Origin: DASUFI01 sp036274635
GTDB taxonomy: Bacteria; Planctomycetota; B15-G4
Direction: 5' to 3'
Assembly: GCA_036274635.1 (NCBI GenBank)
Contig: DASUFI010000157.1
Span: forward strand, 1-53,945
DNA: 53,945 nucleotides
The translations under genes were made by a program, and so were the position numbers. Shown piece after piece: positions 52,176 to 53,945 of this stretch (its first letter is position 1; each line of letters begins with the position of its first letter). The notes beneath the pieces were generated by a model. It worked only from the letters and a program-made list of their open reading frames with translations. It did not search any database and was not told the origin of the DNA.

Positions 52176-52598
52176 ATGACCACACTCGCCAGCGGCATCA
52201 TCCTCTACCGGCGTGAGGGCACGGCCGTGCGACTGCTGCTGCTGCGCAACCGGGGCACCGGGCACTGGGGCTTCCCCAAGGGCCGGCGCGACGCCGCCGA
52301 CGCGCACGAGGTCCACACGGCGCTGCGCGAGGTGCACGAGGAGACCGGCTACGACACCCTGTCGCTGCACCCGGCCTTCCGCATCGAGCTCTCGTACCTC
52401 GTGCGCGGGCCGCAGCCCTACCCCAAGCGCGTGACCTACTTCCTGGCCGAGGCGCCGGCGGGCGAGCCGGCCCTGTCCGAGGAGCACGACGGGCTGCACT
52501 GGGCGGCGGCGCACGAGCTCGACGCGCTGCTGCAGCATGGCCAGCTGCGCGACCTCGCGCGCGCGGCGCTGGCGGCGGCGGGCGCGGCGGGCCCCTGA
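52176..52598 (+). CDS. Nudix hydrolase
   Basis: The 140-aa protein has the Nudix fold start ASGIILYRREGTAVRLLLLR and HWGFPKGRRD, then ALREVHEETGY. The REVHEETG part of the Nudix box is exact. The spacing from the first Gly is one residue longer than the canonical G-x5-E-x7-RE, and the early Glu is replaced (GRRDAADAHE). Ap4A-type hydrolases (bis-5'-nucleosyl tetraphosphatase) are the closest pattern. Activity against dinucleotide polyphosphates is a family guess. Its stop overlaps the next gene's start (TGATG). Confidence 0.85.
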   Translation: MTTLASGIILYRREGTAVRLLLLRNRGTGHWGFPKGRRDAADAHEVHTALREVHEETGYDTLSLHPAFRIELSYLVRGPQPYPKRVTYFLAEAPAGEPALSEEHDGLHWAAAHELDALLQHGQLRDLARAALAAAGAAGP

Positions 52599-53945
52599 TG
52601 CTCCCCGTCCTGCACGGCGTCTTCCTCGCCTACCTGCTGCTCGCGCTGATCTGGAACATCTTCGCCAGCGTGCCGGCGCAGCCCGGCCGGCGCTCGTGGG
52701 AATGGTTCGGGGTGCTGCCGCTGCAGCTGCTGCTGACGGGCCTGCTCGTGGCCGACCGCCTGCGGCCCTCGGCCGTGCCGTTCATCGAGCGCCCGGCGGT
52801 CGCGGCGCTCTTCCCGCTGGCCTTCGCGCTGGCGCTCGCGCAGAACCTGCACACCGTGGCGCAGCGCGGCGTGCGGCTCATCGACGCGCCCATCCTGCTC
52901 GCGAACGTGGGGCTGCTCATCTGCACCGGGCTCGGTGCGGCGTCGCTGCGCGGGATGGCCCTGTCGCCGCAGGCCTCAGCCGTGCTCTACGACCACGCCA
53001 TGCTGCAGCACCTGCTGGGCAGCCCGCTGGCGCACCTCTCCACGCTCAGCTGGCACGTGCCGCTGCTGCTGCGGCGCGGCGAGGCCCGCTCTTTGGCGGG
53101 CGTGGTCGGCGGCTTCGTGATCGCGGCGCTGGCGGGCTTCATCGCGGTCATGATCGCGGCCATGCTGGGCACCGCGCGCGGGGTGCTGCAGCGCTTCGAG
53201 GCCGAGCCGCGCGTCGCGGCGCTGCGCCCCGACCTGCACGTGGGCGTGCTGGCAGAACATGTCCAGGGACAGCCGGGCCTGCTCGCGGTGCGCTGCCCCG
53301 CCTCGCCCAGGCTGCTCGTCACGGCCGGCGATGCTTCGGCGGCCGAGCGGCCGGTCATCGTGGACGTCGCAGCCGCCGACGACTGGCTCTTCAGGCTGCC
53401 CGAGGGCGACGCCGGCCTCGACGCGCTCATGGACGAGGCCGTGCGCGTCGCGCCGCTGGCGCCCGACATCGTGCTGCCCTTCCCCGACCCCGACGGCGTG
53501 GGCGCGCTGCTCTTCGGCGTGCGCTCGCCGCAGGCCTGGCGCGCGCTGTACGAGCGCGCCGCGCAGCGCGTCCACGCCGCCGCGCCCGGCGTGCGCCTCG
53601 GCGTGCGCTTCTCGGGCCACGGGCCGGCCAGCCACGACCTGTTCCTCGCGCTGGCCGCCGAGCCCTCGCCCATTGCGGTGGCCGGGCCGCGGCTCATGCC
53701 CGGCCCGCCCGAGCGCGGCGGCCCGGCCGCAGCGGACGAGACGCTGGCCGCCTGGGACACGTGGCGCGCCGAGGTGCCCCACCCGCCCGAGTTCTGGATC
53801 CTCGCCGCCGGCTGCTCCGCGCCGGCCTACGGCGAGCAGGCGCAGGCGCGCTTCGTGGAGGGCTGCCTCGCCCGCGCCGACGCGCGCCCCGACGTGACGG
53901 GCATCCTCATCGAGGGCTGGACCGACGCCGGCCACACCCTGGGCC
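52598..53945 (+). CDS. Membrane protein with soluble C-terminal domain, 3' partial
   Basis: ATG 52598 overlaps the Nudix stop. The frame is open to the right edge, giving at least 449 residues. About six hydrophobic segments lie in the first 205 residues (HGVFLAYLLLALIWNIF, LLLTGLLVADRL, FPLAFALALAQNL, ILLANVGLLICTGLG, then VVGGFVIAALAGFIAVMIAA). After LGTARGVLQRFEAEP comes a soluble domain (DLHVGVLAEHVQG onward) with an alpha/beta pattern and the phrase GILIEGWTDAGH, suggestive of a TIM-barrel-like enzyme. No family recognised. Confidence 0.65.
   Translation, partial: MLPVLHGVFLAYLLLALIWNIFASVPAQPGRRSWEWFGVLPLQLLLTGLLVADRLRPSAVPFIERPAVAALFPLAFALALAQNLHTVAQRGVRLIDAPILLANVGLLICTGLGAASLRGMALSPQASAVLYDHAMLQHLLGSPLAHLSTLSWHVPLLLRRGEARSLAGVVGGFVIAALAGFIAVMIAAMLGTARGVLQRFEAEPRVAALRPDLHVGVLAEHVQGQPGLLAVRCPASPRLLVTAGDASAAERPVIVDVAAADDWLFRLPEGDAGLDALMDEAVRVAPLAPDIVLPFPDPDGVGALLFGVRSPQAWRALYERAAQRVHAAAPGVRLGVRFSGHGPASHDLFLALAAEPSPIAVAGPRLMPGPPERGGPAAADETLAAWDTWRAEVPHPPEFWILAAGCSAPAYGEQAQARFVEGCLARADARPDVTGILIEGWTDAGHTLG

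Overview
The window is about 54 kb of very GC-rich bacterial chromosome. It holds densely packed protein genes and no rRNA, tRNA or CRISPR array that I could see. Several features suggest a Gram-negative, high-GC member of the Planctomycetota or a similar lineage: an OprB-type porin, a membrane-anchored squalene-cyclase-repeat protein with a TonB-like proline-rich stalk, a GreA with a giant N-terminal extension, FHA proteins, and a membrane pyrophosphatase with a signal peptide. This placement is an inference from gene content only.

Layout. 1-6 kb: a membrane protein cut by the left edge, a membrane-bound pyrophosphatase, and a prenyltransferase/squalene-oxidase repeat protein. 6.18-10.84 kb: a less GC-rich element bounded by inverted repeats. 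It carries an ISXO2/IS1595-type transposase plus passengers: a DNA methyltransferase fused to an Mrr-like nuclease domain, an overlapping accessory/PIN-toxin pair, a ribbon-helix-helix protein and two small proteins. 11-20 kb: a GT39-like glycosyltransferase, a secreted protein, ThiO, two DUF4926-like proteins, a Uup-type ABC-F ATPase, QueF, a tandem SagB-type nitroreductase and a double-FHA protein.

21.1-29.75 kb: one apparent eight-gene transcription unit. It joins PAPS synthesis (ATP sulfurylase, APS kinase) to a sulfatase-like protein and two alkaline-phosphatase-superfamily proteins (one membrane-anchored, one exported). Two tiny ribbon-helix-helix proteins sit at or near the two ends, and a multi-span membrane protein closes the unit. 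Three of its proteins, and a neighbouring lipoprotein, share a C-terminal signature close to (R/K)L-x-x-LGY(I/L). No sulfate-reduction gene is present, so a sulfation or sulfo-/phospho-conjugate role is the most economical inference. This is the best candidate for an undescribed system.

29.8-35.4 kb: OprB-like porin, lipoprotein, and an overlapping CHASE4 histidine kinase/hybrid kinase pair. 35.4-39.3 kb: a nitroreductase-methyltransferase fusion and the large GreA. 39.3-47.1 kb: an eight-gene minus-strand acyl-CoA operon (thiolase, 3-hydroxyacyl-CoA dehydrogenase, two acyl-CoA dehydrogenases, MeaB-type GTPase, split B12 mutase, HTH protein). The mutase has the Phe/Gln pair typical of isobutyryl-CoA mutase rather than the Tyr/Arg pair of methylmalonyl-CoA mutase. 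The operon can therefore be read as isobutyryl-CoA to butyryl-CoA to acetyl-CoA, lacking only a crotonase here. 47.3-54 kb: SGNH hydrolase, metallophosphoesterase, hexuloisomerase-like SIS protein, PyrK-like reductase, Nudix protein and a membrane protein cut by the right edge.

Two long palindromic repeats of one family lie in gaps between convergent genes (20.3 and 29.8 kb).
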